This document shows positions 1 through 9,200 of a stretch of 64,000 bases of DNA, piece after piece. This stretch comes from Candidatus Gastranaerophilales bacterium. Lineage in GTDB: Bacteria; Cyanobacteriota; Vampirovibrionia; Gastranaerophilales; Gastranaerophilaceae. Both the position numbers and the translations under genes were made by a program. Each line of letters begins with the position of its first letter. The first letter of the stretch is position 1. The notes under the pieces were generated by a model. It did no database searches. It worked only from the letters and a program-made list of their open reading frames with translations, and had not been told where the DNA came from. The stretch lies in assembly GCA_910587815.1 (NCBI GenBank), contig CAJUNK010000005.1, forward strand, positions 1 to 64,000. Direction: 5' to 3'.

Positions 1-4
1 AAAA

Positions 5-24
5 AGAGGGTCATGCAACCCTCT
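5..24 (-). terminator. Rho-independent terminator (leftward)
   Basis: A 7-bp inverted repeat AGAGGGT / ACCCTCT with a 6-nt loop is followed, on the minus strand, by at least five U residues before the window edge. It sits 9 nt beyond the tRNA 3'-end fragment at 34-55 and looks like the terminator that originally followed that tRNA. Confidence 0.6.
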
Positions 25-33
25 CCTAAAATT

Positions 34-55
34 TCGGAACGACAGGATTTGAACC
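34..55 (-). other. isolated tRNA 3'-end fragment (T-loop and acceptor strand)
   Basis: On the minus strand this 22-nt stretch reads as the last part of a tRNA: T-loop core GTTCAAATC, 3' T-stem CCTGT, acceptor strand CGTTCCG and discriminator A. The 5' T-stem strand would need to be ACAGG but TTTGG is found, and no matching 5' acceptor strand CGGAACG occurs in the next 100 nt upstream. So no intact tRNA is present. It resembles a duplicated tRNA 3' end such as an attachment-site scar; the parental tRNA is not in the window. Confidence 0.5.
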
Positions 56-163
56 AAATGCAGGCATGCTTTTCTTCACAAATTCAGAAAGTTTTTTCAA
101 AAAGCACAATATTTATTATTCAATAAAGCTTGAATTTAAGGAATTATAATGGTTTTTAAAGGC

Positions 164-191
164 TTGTAAATATTATTTTTTTAGCTATACT
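164..191 (+). promoter_or_regulatory. promoter of the tRNA-Pro gene
   Basis: TTGTAA (164-169), a 16-nt spacer and TATACT (186-191) lie 21 nt before the tRNA-Pro 5' end, a normal arrangement for a vegetative sigma-70 promoter. Confidence 0.5.
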
Positions 192-212
192 TTACAAGGA
201 ATAGTTTAATAT

Positions 213-286
213 CGGGATGTAGCGCAGTTTGGTAGCGCACCGTGTTCGGGTCGCGGGGGTCGCAAGTTCGAATCTTGTCATCCCGA
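213..286 (+). tRNA. tRNA-Pro (anticodon CGG)
   Basis: A complete 74-nt cloverleaf: acceptor CGGGATG / CATCCCG with discriminator A, D-stem GCGC / GCGC, anticodon stem CCGTG / CGCGG with loop TTCGGGT (anticodon CGG, reading proline codon CCG), 5-nt variable loop GGGTC and T-arm GCAAG-TTCGAAT-CTTGT. CCA is not encoded. The last nine bases are also the first bases of the tandem repeat that follows. Confidence 0.93.
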
Positions 287-604
287 TATTTTTATGGAAC
301 TTCACAAATAAATGGACAAGATTGCATCTTGGCGCGCACGCTATTTAAGTAATTCGCTTTGCTCAAACTTAAATTAGCTGGCCGCATACCTCTCTCGTGC
401 GGCTTATTCTTCGCCTACGATAGCGGCATCATCCCGATATTTTTATGGAACTTCACAAATAAATGGACAAGATTGCATCTTGGCGCGCACGCTATTTAAG
501 TAATTCGCTTTGCTCAAACTTAAATTAGCTGGCCGCATACCTCTCTCGTGCGGCTTATTCTTCGCCTACGATAGCGGCATCATCCCGATATTTTTATGGA
601 ACTT
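278..604 (+). repeat. 151-bp tandem repeat containing the tRNA-Pro 3' end (2.17 copies)
   Basis: Two identical 151-bp units (278-428 and 429-579) are followed by a 25-bp partial third unit (580-604). Each unit starts with TCATCCCGA, the 3' end of the tRNA-Pro, so the tRNA terminus is present three times. The unit is richer in G+C than its surroundings and holds short inverted segments (for example TTAAGT...ACTTAA and GCCGCA...TGCGGC). The arrangement parallels the Escherichia coli tyrT locus, where repeats contain the tRNA 3' end. No ORF is evident in the unit. Confidence 0.9.
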
Positions 605-609
605 TGTAA

Positions 610-1266
610 TTAAACTGCATTATTAGATGGGGATAAAATTTCATTTTTCATTGCTTGATATATAGCATTTGTCATGATGCAGTCGTTTTCTGCCCTATGA
701 TGTCCTGTTGTATCAATTTTGTAATGTTTTGCAACATTATCAAGTTTGTGACTATTAAGTTTGCAAATTTTTTTTGACATTTTACAGGTATCTATATAAT
801 TGTTTGAAAATTCTTTTTTATGGTGGTTTAAATAATTATGAAAAATAAAACCAATATCAAAATTAACATTGTGTCCTATTACAATGTCATCACTAATAAA
901 ATCAATGTATTTTAAAATTGCTTCTTTAACATTTGGAGCATTTTTTACCATATCATTGGTTATGCCTGTTAAATTTGTTATAAAGGGGCTAATCATGCAG
1001 TTTGGTTTTACAAGTGTTGAAAATTTATCAGCAATTTTATTATTTCTGATTTTTATGGCACTAAGTTCAATAATTTCATTGTATTTAGAGGATAATCCAG
1101 TTGTTTCAATGTCAATTACTGTGTAATCAGAAGGAAATTTTGAAAGATTTTTTTCCATTTTTCTTTTATTGTTTTCTTCTTCTGCTTTTTTGTTTAAAGA
1201 TGTTTCTATGTCTATTTTTAATTGCATTTGCGTTTTAACCTGTCTGTATTTAATATTCTTAGTCAA
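610..1266 (-). CDS. DnaQ-like 3'-5' exonuclease (DEDDh family)
   Basis: A stand-alone exonuclease resembling the proofreading domain of DNA polymerase III epsilon/PolC. ExoI motif YTVIDIETTG (around residues 49-58) carries the D and E metal ligands. ExoII is GHNVNFD (around 132-138). ExoIII is HHRAENDC (around 189-196), the H-x4-D signature of DEDDh enzymes. The longest frame opens with TTG at 1266 inside the upstream gene (8-nt overlap). An ATG at residue 14 (1227) is an alternative start and would leave the whole exonuclease domain intact. It is the last gene of a leftward run that includes 1259-3215. The role may be repair or processing of DNA ends; the substrate cannot be told. Confidence 0.85.
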   Translation of the reverse strand: MTKNIKYRQVKTQMQLKIDIETSLNKKAEEENNKRKMEKNLSKFPSDYTVIDIETTGLSSKYNEIIELSAIKIRNNKIADKFSTLVKPNCMISPFITNLTGITNDMVKNAPNVKEAILKYIDFISDDIVIGHNVNFDIGFIFHNYLNHHKKEFSNNYIDTCKMSKKICKLNSHKLDNVAKHYKIDTTGHHRAENDCIMTNAIYQAMKNEILSPSNNAV

Positions 1267-1744
1267 AGTTTATATTTATTAATTCATCTATTATGGCAAA
1301 TACCCAATTTATGATTTTTTCAATATCTATATTAAATTCTGTATTATGCTGAAAAGATACAGGTTTAATGTTTTTTGCATAATCAGAGCTTTTCATATAC
1401 CAAAGCTGGATATTATTATCATCTGCCAAAAGTTTTGCCCGATTAAAATATTTGAAATCATTTTCTTTTTCAATAATCAAAATTATAGCAGCTTTTTTAC
1501 CTGTAATTTTTGAATAGTATAAACTTTGCCCAACAGCTTCTGCCCATTTTGGTGCAAAATCAAATTCTACTGCATAATTATCCGTTAAACAGTCTATTCT
1601 TGTTTTATCAGGTAAAACGTATTCTTTGGCGCCATTCCATTTTGTGCACCAAATATCTTGATAGTATTTTTCTTTTTCTATATGTCCAGCATTTGCTGTT
1701 TGAAACAGAAAGCACAGAAAAACCAAAAATATTTTTTTTAACAT
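1259..1744 (-). CDS. exported protein with a possible PD-(D/E)XK nuclease-like core
   Basis: The ATG at 1744 is preferred because it gives a clean signal peptide (LKKIFLVFLCFLFQTANA, cleavage after ANA). The longer frame from 1798 adds 18 unlikely residues. The mature part of about 140 residues contains LPDKTRIDCLTDNYAVEFDF followed by WAEAVGQSLYY and a beta-strand AAIILIIE. An acidic pair spaced before an E-x-D and a Q helix is reminiscent of the restriction-endonuclease fold, but there is no lysine in the expected place, so activity is uncertain. It would act outside the cytoplasmic membrane. It overlaps the exonuclease gene by 8 nt if the TTG start of that gene is used. Confidence 0.6.
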   Translation of the reverse strand: MLKKIFLVFLCFLFQTANAGHIEKEKYYQDIWCTKWNGAKEYVLPDKTRIDCLTDNYAVEFDFAPKWAEAVGQSLYYSKITGKKAAIILIIEKENDFKYFNRAKLLADDNNIQLWYMKSSDYAKNIKPVSFQHNTEFNIDIEKIINWVFAIIDELININFD

Positions 1745-1834
1745 ACATTGCCAACTAAAATTATTGCAGAATATTTTAATTATATAACTAAAAAGCATAA
1801 AAAAGCTTTTATAAAAAAATGAGTATGCAAAATG

Positions 1835-2335
1835 CTATTTGCCTAGAGACAATCTTGCAATTTCGTTTGGATGAAAGCTTGCGCGTATAGAATTTATTTT
1901 TTCAAGAATATTTTTTGGCAGGTATTCATCTTGTTTTTTTATTGCAAAATAAAGTGCCTTTGAAAGTCCATGTGACAAGCAATCGTATCTTTTTTGCAAA
2001 AGCATTCCATTGTCTGAATTGATAAAAAATAAATTGCATGGATAGCCAAAGGTGTCATTTTCAATTTTTTGTATATTTTGTGTATTTTGTTTATTGTGTA
2101 TGTATGCAATATCAATCCAATCCAGTGTTCCAAATTTTATTAAAAGAAATATTATATTATTTTTTGTGTATATTTGAAAAAATGGTTTTGAATTTTTGAT
2201 TTCATTAATCATTTCTTGATTTGGGGAATTTTCTAAAATAAAAATATTTAAATCTTTTCCATCAAATTTTATGAGGGAAATATTATTTTTACATATAAAT
2301 TCTTTGTATTTTTCTCCAGTTTTATAATTTTTCAT
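1835..2335 (-). CDS. hypothetical protein, 166 aa
   Basis: No family is recognised. The protein is AT-rich in codon use (many I, N, K), soluble in appearance, and has no signal peptide or membrane span. Its N-terminal half is beta-like (IFLLIKFGTLDWIDIAY) and its C-terminal part contains YDCLSHGLSKALYFAIKKQDEYLP, predicted helical. It begins two bases from the stop of the upstream EamA transporter gene, so the two are probably co-transcribed. Confidence 0.6.
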   Translation of the reverse strand: MKNYKTGEKYKEFICKNNISLIKFDGKDLNIFILENSPNQEMINEIKNSKPFFQIYTKNNIIFLLIKFGTLDWIDIAYIHNKQNTQNIQKIENDTFGYPCNLFFINSDNGMLLQKRYDCLSHGLSKALYFAIKKQDEYLPKNILEKINSIRASFHPNEIARLSLGK

Positions 2336-2336
2336 T

Positions 2337-3215
2337 TTATTTTTTACACAATATTATGAAAATAGAGCCTACAACCATTATGATAGAGCCAGCTAATTTT
2401 TTCAAGAAATGTTTCTCATTAAAGATTTTATATCCTAAAAATACATTCAAAATATTAGACAACTGAAAAAGGCTAAGTGCTATAGATACAGGAAGTATGC
2501 AGAAAACAAGATTGGTGGATAATTGCATAATAAGAACAAGTGTGCTTAAAATGATAAACTGACCAATTTCTTCTTTAAATGAGAAATTGTTGTGATGATT
2601 GCAAAAAACCTTTTTCTTTGCAAATTTTAAAATTATGTATGAAAACAAGCATCCAAATATTACCCATAATAAAAACGAACAGAGTGCATCGGATAAAATT
2701 ATTACTTTTTTTATAAATACGGCTTCAATTGCAGTTAAAACAAGTGCCAAGATTCTAAAACGAACATCTTTTCTTTTGAATAAATTAAGCGTAAAACCCT
2801 CTTTTGTATCTGAAAAAATAAACCAGCTTCCAAAAATAATAAGCATCATCCCAAAAAGCATCCAAAGGTTTGGAAATTCATTTAATAAAAATATTCCAAA
2901 TACCAGACTTACTATTACTTTATAAGAGTTAATTGGTCCTAATACCGATAATTCACCATATTCTAGTGCATGAATTAGGCAGGCGTTTCCCACAGCGCCA
3001 AATATTCCGCCTATAAAGGCCCATAATATTGCATTATGGCTTATATTATTAAAATAGAGAATAAAAAATATAGGCAGGCAAAAAATTGTTAAAATGAAAT
3101 AAGTTTTAAAGTTTATATTTATTGAAGATATATTTTTTGAGATTCTTTTTTGTTCTGTATTTAGAAAAGAATTGGATAAAATTCTTAAACCCACCATTGT
3201 GCAAATTTTAAGCAT
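2337..3215 (-). CDS. EamA/DMT-superfamily transporter
   Basis: A 292-residue inner-membrane protein with about ten hydrophobic segments in two related halves, as in EamA (drug/metabolite transporter) permeases. Typical features are the GGIFGAVGNACLIHALEYGELSV segment (around 89-111), followed by LGPINSYKVIVSLVFGIFLLNE (around 112-133), which ends in the conserved NE before the next span. The second half repeats the pattern near its end (SIALSLFQLSNILNVFLGYKIFNE). The substrate cannot be predicted. It is the first gene of the leftward run ending at 610. Confidence 0.8.
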   Translation of the reverse strand: MLKICTMVGLRILSNSFLNTEQKRISKNISSININFKTYFILTIFCLPIFFILYFNNISHNAILWAFIGGIFGAVGNACLIHALEYGELSVLGPINSYKVIVSLVFGIFLLNEFPNLWMLFGMMLIIFGSWFIFSDTKEGFTLNLFKRKDVRFRILALVLTAIEAVFIKKVIILSDALCSFLLWVIFGCLFSYIILKFAKKKVFCNHHNNFSFKEEIGQFIILSTLVLIMQLSTNLVFCILPVSIALSLFQLSNILNVFLGYKIFNEKHFLKKLAGSIIMVVGSIFIILCKK

Positions 3216-3491
3216 AAATTTTAACTTTTGTAAATAAATATAAATCTTCTATAAAGATTATAGTTCAAATTACCGTTAAACAAAATATCCTTTTTTAGAA
3301 ATGATGGTTTTAAAAAAAAAGGAACCCCGTAAAATTTGCATACAACAATATGAGGAAAAACAACAAAGTATGAGAAGAAAAAACCGTGCAAAAATCAAGG
3401 CCAGCATGCGAGACATCACAAGAAGACTGCTGCAAATCATGGTCTAAGATTGAAACCAACAGTAAAGGAATGGTATATGAAATTTTTAATT
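3216..3491. other. intergenic region, mostly without recognised features
   Basis: The first 80 bases are the AT-rich upstream region of the leftward EamA gene. From about 3300 to 3460 base composition rises and holds one short rightward frame (see 3301-3447). No terminator hairpin is obvious after the parvulin gene, whose 3' end is at 3492. Confidence 0.4.
3301..3447 (+). CDS. possible small basic protein, 48 aa (doubtful)
   Basis: An open frame from a double ATG gives 48 residues very rich in K and R (for example MRRKNRAKIKASMRDITRR). No Shine-Dalgarno sequence precedes it, and its codons (CCC, CGA, CTG, ATC) differ from those of neighbouring genes. It lies opposite to its flanking genes. 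It may be a fragment of transferred DNA, an RNA, or chance. Confidence 0.15.
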   Translation: MMVLKKKEPRKICIQQYEEKQQSMRRKNRAKIKASMRDITRRLLQIMV

Positions 3492-3869
3492 TTACTTTTT
3501 ATCTATAACCTTAATTATGTGCCAGCCGAAATCGGTTTGGACAGGTTCTGATATTTCGCCTTTTGGTAGTTCGAATGCAGCATTTTCAAATTCTGATACC
3601 ATCATGCCGCGTCCAAAATATCCCAAATCCCCGCCACGTTGTCCTGATGGGCATTTAGAGAATTGTTTTGCAAGTTTTGCAAAATCTTCTCCGCTTTCTG
3701 CTTGCAACTTTAGGCCGCGTGCTTGTTTTTCGGTTTCTACTAAAATATGTGCCGCACGAACTTGACTGTAATTTTGTGCATTTGAATCAATGCTTGATTT
3801 TGCATCACTCATAAGAACTCCTGTCATTAAAACTAAACTTGTAAAAAATAATTTTAAAATTTTGTTCAT
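3492..3869 (-). CDS. exported parvulin-type peptidyl-prolyl isomerase
   Basis: A 125-residue single-domain parvulin behind a signal peptide (KILKLFFTSLVLMTGVLMSDA). The domain begins RAAHILVETEKQA and continues with FAKLAKQFSKCPSGQRGGDLGYFGRGMMVSEFE, then FELPKGEISEPVQTDFGWHIIKV, all standard rotamase signatures. It should catalyse cis-trans isomerisation of prolyl bonds in proteins outside the cytoplasmic membrane, as a folding helper. It lacks the chaperone domains of SurA or PrsA and has no lipobox cysteine. It is monocistronic by position. Confidence 0.9.
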   Translation of the reverse strand: MNKILKLFFTSLVLMTGVLMSDAKSSIDSNAQNYSQVRAAHILVETEKQARGLKLQAESGEDFAKLAKQFSKCPSGQRGGDLGYFGRGMMVSEFENAAFELPKGEISEPVQTDFGWHIIKVIDKK

Positions 3870-3972
3870 AATTATCCTTACCCTACTATCATTTGATAAT
3901 ATCGCAAATATATGATTTGCGCTAGAAATTGTTTACAACCATTATGTATTATTGAATCAAATATAAATAAGG

Positions 3973-4752
3973 TTAAATAATCTGTAGTATATTGGTATTG
4001 GATAATCTTGTCTCTAGTGTATTTATTCTTTTGATATCTGTTGGCAAAAGTTCATTTTTGCTTTTTAGCCACATGATTTCAAATTCAATGGCTTTGGTTA
4101 TTCCCTTTTTAATGTCATAATCAAGTGCTTGTTTGTTAAAAATTATTTTTCGTGTTTCAAAATAATCAAGATTTTGGAGTTTTTTTAAAAAAGGGATGGA
4201 AGATAAAGTAACTCCTCCGCCCACTATTAAATTGCCATCATATTTGCTGTATTTTTGTGAAATTAAATTTACCATTTCAAATATTTCATTAGAATTTACC
4301 ATAGTGCAGTCATATCCTAAAGAACAGGCCATATCTCCTCTGCCTGCAACAATTCCTGTAATTTTATTCAAAAATGGACTTTTTAAAATGTCATCTAAAT
4401 ATTGGATTCCGTTTTTGGTTTCAATATTTATATAGGCCTTTATACTATCATTTTTGTATACACACTCAATTGATTTTAAAAATTTTATTACAGCATAAGG
4501 TGATTCAATCATTGGGGCTACAACTGCATTTGCGCCAATTTTTTTTGTATCGTATAAATCTTTTATGGCGCCACACCCGCCTATTTTTATTGAAAAAATC
4601 AAATTGTACATATCTGCAAGTTGTTTTAGTTTTAAAGCTTCATCAAAACTTGCACCTTCTGTTTCAAATTCAGTTTTAATGCCCGATATTTTGTGGAACT
4701 TTGTTAAATCAGACAAAATATTCGCCATTTTTTCTGTATAATTTGTCATCAT
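3973..4752 (-). CDS. HpcH/HpaI aldolase / citrate lyase-like protein
   Basis: A 259-residue protein with the PEP/pyruvate TIM-barrel pattern: GIKTEFETEGASFDEA near the N-terminus, KIGGCGAIKDL, ANAVVAPMIESPYAV (the glutamate of metal binding in this family is in this strand), YINIETKNGI, and ITGIVAGRGDMACSLG. The family cleaves or forms C-C bonds of 2-keto acids using a divalent metal. The substrate is not evident and no pathway partner is adjacent. It starts with two consecutive ATG codons. Confidence 0.7.
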   Translation of the reverse strand: MMTNYTEKMANILSDLTKFHKISGIKTEFETEGASFDEALKLKQLADMYNLIFSIKIGGCGAIKDLYDTKKIGANAVVAPMIESPYAVIKFLKSIECVYKNDSIKAYINIETKNGIQYLDDILKSPFLNKITGIVAGRGDMACSLGYDCTMVNSNEIFEMVNLISQKYSKYDGNLIVGGGVTLSSIPFLKKLQNLDYFETRKIIFNKQALDYDIKKGITKAIEFEIMWLKSKNELLPTDIKRINTLETRLSNTNILQII

Positions 4753-4866
4753 TTTATTTTACCAGTAAAATTTTTATACAAAATAGCAAAGAAATATTTT
4801 TACAAACATTAATACATTTGCACACATTATTAGAAAATAATTTATATAGAAGTGGAATGTTTAAAG

Positions 4867-6204
4867 ATGTTATTATCGGGTATTAATCATTTTAAGTTTA
4901 ATGGTATAAATGTTAAAAATGCTAATTTAGAGAGTATAAATTTTTCAGGCACAAAAACACCACGCAATCTTGCTTTAACAAGCGATGATTTTAAAACAGA
5001 TATTTTGGATTTTTCATACAATCCAAAAGGAATTAAGGAATATTTGGTGTCTGATGGCTTGGATGAAGTTATGGCGGATATAATTGCCAAAGATGAAAAT
5101 ACCTATAAAAAATACAGAGATGTTGCAAAAAGTATAACTTCAAAAAATGGAAAATTTATTCACCAAACAAGTACCGAGCAAGGTTTACAAGTTTTAAGCA
5201 TTGTAAATAACAATAATATGGGCAGGAAAACTGCAAAAAGAGTGGCTGCACTTGAAGCTTTGGGTATTAATAACGCTGTTTTTTATGGCTCGCATGCTGA
5301 TAAGTACTGGAGAATAATAGATTTAATATGTGAAGATAAAGACGGAAACGCTGTTTTCGTTGATGATGATGACAATGAGACAATTTTAAAAAGGCCTTTA
5401 AGTATAAAAGAATTTAATGAAATTACATCACCTGCTGTGGGCCGTAATATTTTTAGTGATAATCAATTAATAAAAGATTATATTGAAATTGTAGATGGCG
5501 GCTTAAATATTAAAACAGCAGCAAAAATAGCATCAGATGAAAATAATGCAAAACGATACATGCAGCTTACAAGCGAAGATAAATTCGGCCAAACAATAAT
5601 CCCTGGGGTTGATAAAGATATTATTTTATCAAGAAAATTAACTCCAAATGAAGCTGCCACTGTTGTTTTAAAGAAAGAGCAAGCATTAAGCAATTATAAA
5701 GTGCAATCGTTTATTGACTTAAAAGATGATGGTTTACATGATTTTGAAGCATTACAGATAGCATCATCATATAGGGATAGTATAAAATATTTTGAATTAA
5801 CAACACCTGATGGGGATGGAAATATTATACTTCTTAATGCTGACAGCCCTACTTATGTAGAGCTTGATAGGCCTTTAACCCCAAAAGAAGCTGCTTTTGG
5901 ATTAAAATTAGGAAATCAAAATCTTAAAGCATATCAAAAATTATTAGATAAAGGTTTAAGTATCGGCGAAGCTTACGCTATAGCAAGTGATATTAAGAGG
6001 GCGGGCAGATTTTTTAAATTGATAACAGCCAATGAAGATGGCGAAGTAAGATTAATTAATAAAAATCAACAAGAGATTGTTTTGCCAAGAGCATTATCTG
6101 TAAATGAGGCCTTGATAGCTATTTCTGAATTATATACTCCACAAAAGATTTATCATCAACTAGCAGAAAATGGCGTAGTGACAAGTAAAAATCATGTAAA
6201 ATAA
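4867..6204 (+). CDS. hypothetical protein with four tandem ~75-residue repeats
   Basis: No known family is recognised. The ATG at 4867 is preferred (GTGGA at 4852-4856 as ribosome site); a GTG at 4852 would add five residues. After an Asn-rich leader the protein contains four related units of about 75-80 residues (roughly 120-190, 200-270, 280-350 and 360-430). Each has a helix with a D/L-G-L motif, a segment of the form A-x-x-I-A-S-D, a beta pair (RYMQLTSEDKFGQ, KYFELTTPDGDGN, RFFKLITANEDGE) and a closing L-(S/T)-x-(K/N)-E-A. Acidic overall, no signal peptide or membrane span. It is followed 90 bp later by the 1,099-residue modular protein and may be co-expressed with it. Confidence 0.65.
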   Translation: MLLSGINHFKFNGINVKNANLESINFSGTKTPRNLALTSDDFKTDILDFSYNPKGIKEYLVSDGLDEVMADIIAKDENTYKKYRDVAKSITSKNGKFIHQTSTEQGLQVLSIVNNNNMGRKTAKRVAALEALGINNAVFYGSHADKYWRIIDLICEDKDGNAVFVDDDDNETILKRPLSIKEFNEITSPAVGRNIFSDNQLIKDYIEIVDGGLNIKTAAKIASDENNAKRYMQLTSEDKFGQTIIPGVDKDIILSRKLTPNEAATVVLKKEQALSNYKVQSFIDLKDDGLHDFEALQIASSYRDSIKYFELTTPDGDGNIILLNADSPTYVELDRPLTPKEAAFGLKLGNQNLKAYQKLLDKGLSIGEAYAIASDIKRAGRFFKLITANEDGEVRLINKNQQEIVLPRALSVNEALIAISELYTPQKIYHQLAENGVVTSKNHVK

Positions 6205-6294
6205 TTGCGCCTAACTTTTAAGGCAATTAATTTGCAAATAAATACTTTATATATATAACACAATATACAGCCATGTATTATTTTTGGAGAAAAT

Positions 6295-9200
6295 ATGGGA
6301 CTTTTTGGCGCAATTGGACAAGTTGTTTCTAATGGTAAAAATTTTAAAGAATGGGAAAAGAATGATGCTAATAAAAATAAGCAAAGAGAGGTTCTTGCAC
6401 AAAAAGGCATAGATTCTGCTGCTCTTCAAAAGGCAAGTAATAAGGGTAAAGTAATAATGGATGTTATCGATATTATGGATACACATTCAGAAGAGGTTGC
6501 AGAAAATACAGAAACTGTGATTATGCCGCTTGCACAATTGGCACCTTCAATTACAGGGCTTGCTTCTGCTTTTGGGCTTGGTAAATTTGCTGTTATGCCT
6601 GCTGTAAAAAAATATGACAAAGCATATAATGAATTTAGAAAAACTCATAGTGAAGAACTACAAAAAATGGTTCAAGAACTTGCAGAAAAAATATCAAATT
6701 CATCTGAAAATAAAAATCTAGCAAAAATTAAGATAACATATCCTGGCGACCCGTTGTTTATTGGGGAAAATCTTGGAAAAATTTCTCAAGAGTTAAAAAA
6801 GAATTCAAATAGTGGTTTTAAATACAATTCTTTAGAGTATTATGACCTTGCAAGTCTTTTTCATAAAAAGAACATGGATGTTTTAAAAGGTTCACCGGAT
6901 AAGGCTATTAATGATATTTATAAAAGATTAGGCGAATTAAGCAAAGAATACTACAATACGCCGGGTATCAAAAATTTTAAGAAAAATATGGGCAGATACG
7001 GCGGTATTCTTGGCGGAGTAGTAATAGGCACATTTGTTTTAGCAAATATTTTAGCTGCAAAGATTCAAGTTAGAAGTTCTAGAATTGCAAGGTGGCAATC
7101 AAGACAGGATTTGGCTGATCCAAAATATTTTGTTCAATATACTGATGAACAAATTCAGGCTGCAAAGAATAATATAGAACAAAATTCTGATAAAAATGAA
7201 AGCAAATTTTCACTGCCATTTTTTAATAAAGGCAAAAAATCGGGATTTAAATATGGTGATAACACTGGATTTTTTAGTTCCTTAAAAAATACAATAGCTG
7301 ATAATAAAAAGTATAATGAATGGAAGCAAAACCATAATCTTGAAGATAAAAAAATCAAACGCAGATTGACTTCTGAAGAATTAAAAGAAGCCGAACGCGA
7401 GCAAGAAGTTATTCAAAGGGTAACAAAGCTTATAAATAACCAAGCTGAAGAATATTCTGAAAATATGGAAACCGCAGCAGGTGTTTTAATTGGCGGCACA
7501 CCATTTTTAGGTGCGGCTGTGGGCGGTATAATTAGTGCTATTGTAAATAAAACAGGCCTTGGAGATAAAATTGCAGCCAAGAGTTTAGATAAAATTTTAA
7601 AAGGCGTAGATGATAATGTTAAAAAAGAAGAAATAAAAAAATTATATGAAAATTTAAAACCCGCAGCAAAAAATGGAAAAGAATTCTGGGGTGCAAAACT
7701 TGTTAAATATGGCGAATTTTTTGTAAAAGCATTTGATGCTTCAGGCAAAAAAGGTGAAGCTGCTAAAAAAATGGGCAGAATGGAGTCTGTTGTACATAAT
7801 GGTAAAAAAATGATAAATATCTTGTCTACAAGTAAGTTTGCAAGAAATGCTGCTATTGGTGGAATTGGCGCATTTGTGACAGGCATGGCAGGTGCATTTA
7901 TCGGATTAAAATTGCAAAAATCTGCGGCTAGGGCTGGAAGATATAAAGCAAAACGCGAACTTGAAGAAAATCCTGCAAACTTTATTGGGTATACAAAAGA
8001 AGAATTTAAAACTGTTAGCGATATTAAAGCTGATCAAAAAACTGCATTAACTAAAATTAAAGAATATATGATGTTTATCCCAAATGTCATTAAAGATTAT
8101 AATAACTATGAAAAATACAAAAAAACCAAAGCAAAACAAGATAAAGAATTATTAAATGAACTTGTAAAGCTTAATGTTTCGGATGAACAATTAAAAGAAG
8201 CAAAAGACCTTCAAAGAAAATTGTTTACAACATTTGAAAGTGTAGATGATAAATCTCAAGAGTATTCTGAATCTATAGAGGCAATAAATGAAATGAGCCA
8301 GCCTATTATACCTTATCTTGGTATTGCAGCTATTGCATCTCCATTTATTGTAGCTGGTGTAAAATTTGCAAAGGGCGGCGGAGCAAAAGCCGCAGAATCT
8401 ATTACAGGATTTTTTGCAAAGCACACAGGCTTTTTAAAGGGAAAGATGGCAAAAAAATATTTTGATGAAGTAGCATCTAATATTACAAATACTGTTGCAA
8501 ATCAGCATAATGTTGGTGATAAAACTTCCAAAAATGCTTTATTTAAACTTGTGAAAATGCTTCCTGAAAATATCAATCTTGCACAGCTTTCTAATGAATG
8601 TCAAAAAATATTAAAATCTGTTAAAGGGAAAGATAATGAGCTTGAAGCATTATTGTTAGAATTATCTAAAAATAAAGCATTTAAGAATATTAAATTAAAT
8701 GATATCTATGACACAATTGATGCTGTTTTTGGCGGAAAAATGGCAAAATCTATGCGTGATATGTTTAAAGCAAATATTGATGAAAAAGATGTAAAAGCTA
8801 TTAAGGATGCCATACAAACCTTTGCAGGTGATAAAGATAATCTTGGTGATATTCTTGCAAAAGTTGTAAAAGAATCCAATATCCCTGAAGCAAAAATTTC
8901 CGATATTGAAGATATATTCAATATAATTAATATACCTGAATTGCAAAGCATTTTTGGTGGTATTAAAGGAAAAATTGATGTTAAAAAATTACAAAAAGCT
9001 ATAAAAGCTTCAAATGTTTCAGGATATGCAAATGCTTATGTTGAGGGCACCATTAAAAATGGCAAATGGCGTACTTATACAGAAAAATTAAAAAATAGTT
9101 TTCCTGAATATGGATGGGCAAATAATATGCTTGATTCACTGCTAACATCATCTTTGACAGACGAACAGGCATTAAAGATTTATAAAAACTTGCAAATAAT

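Noticed and set aside
34..140. Possible tmRNA or intron-containing tRNA on the minus strand
   Set aside because: No tag-peptide frame and no matching 5' acceptor strand upstream; only the 22-nt 3' end looks like a tRNA.
278..604. CRISPR-like array
   Set aside because: Units are 151 bp and contiguous, with no short repeat/unique spacer pattern and no cas genes.
7413..7886. 157-residue frame opposite the modular protein
   Set aside because: Antisense shadow; Ser/Pro/Phe-rich composition comes from the reverse complement of Lys/Gly/Glu codons of the real gene.
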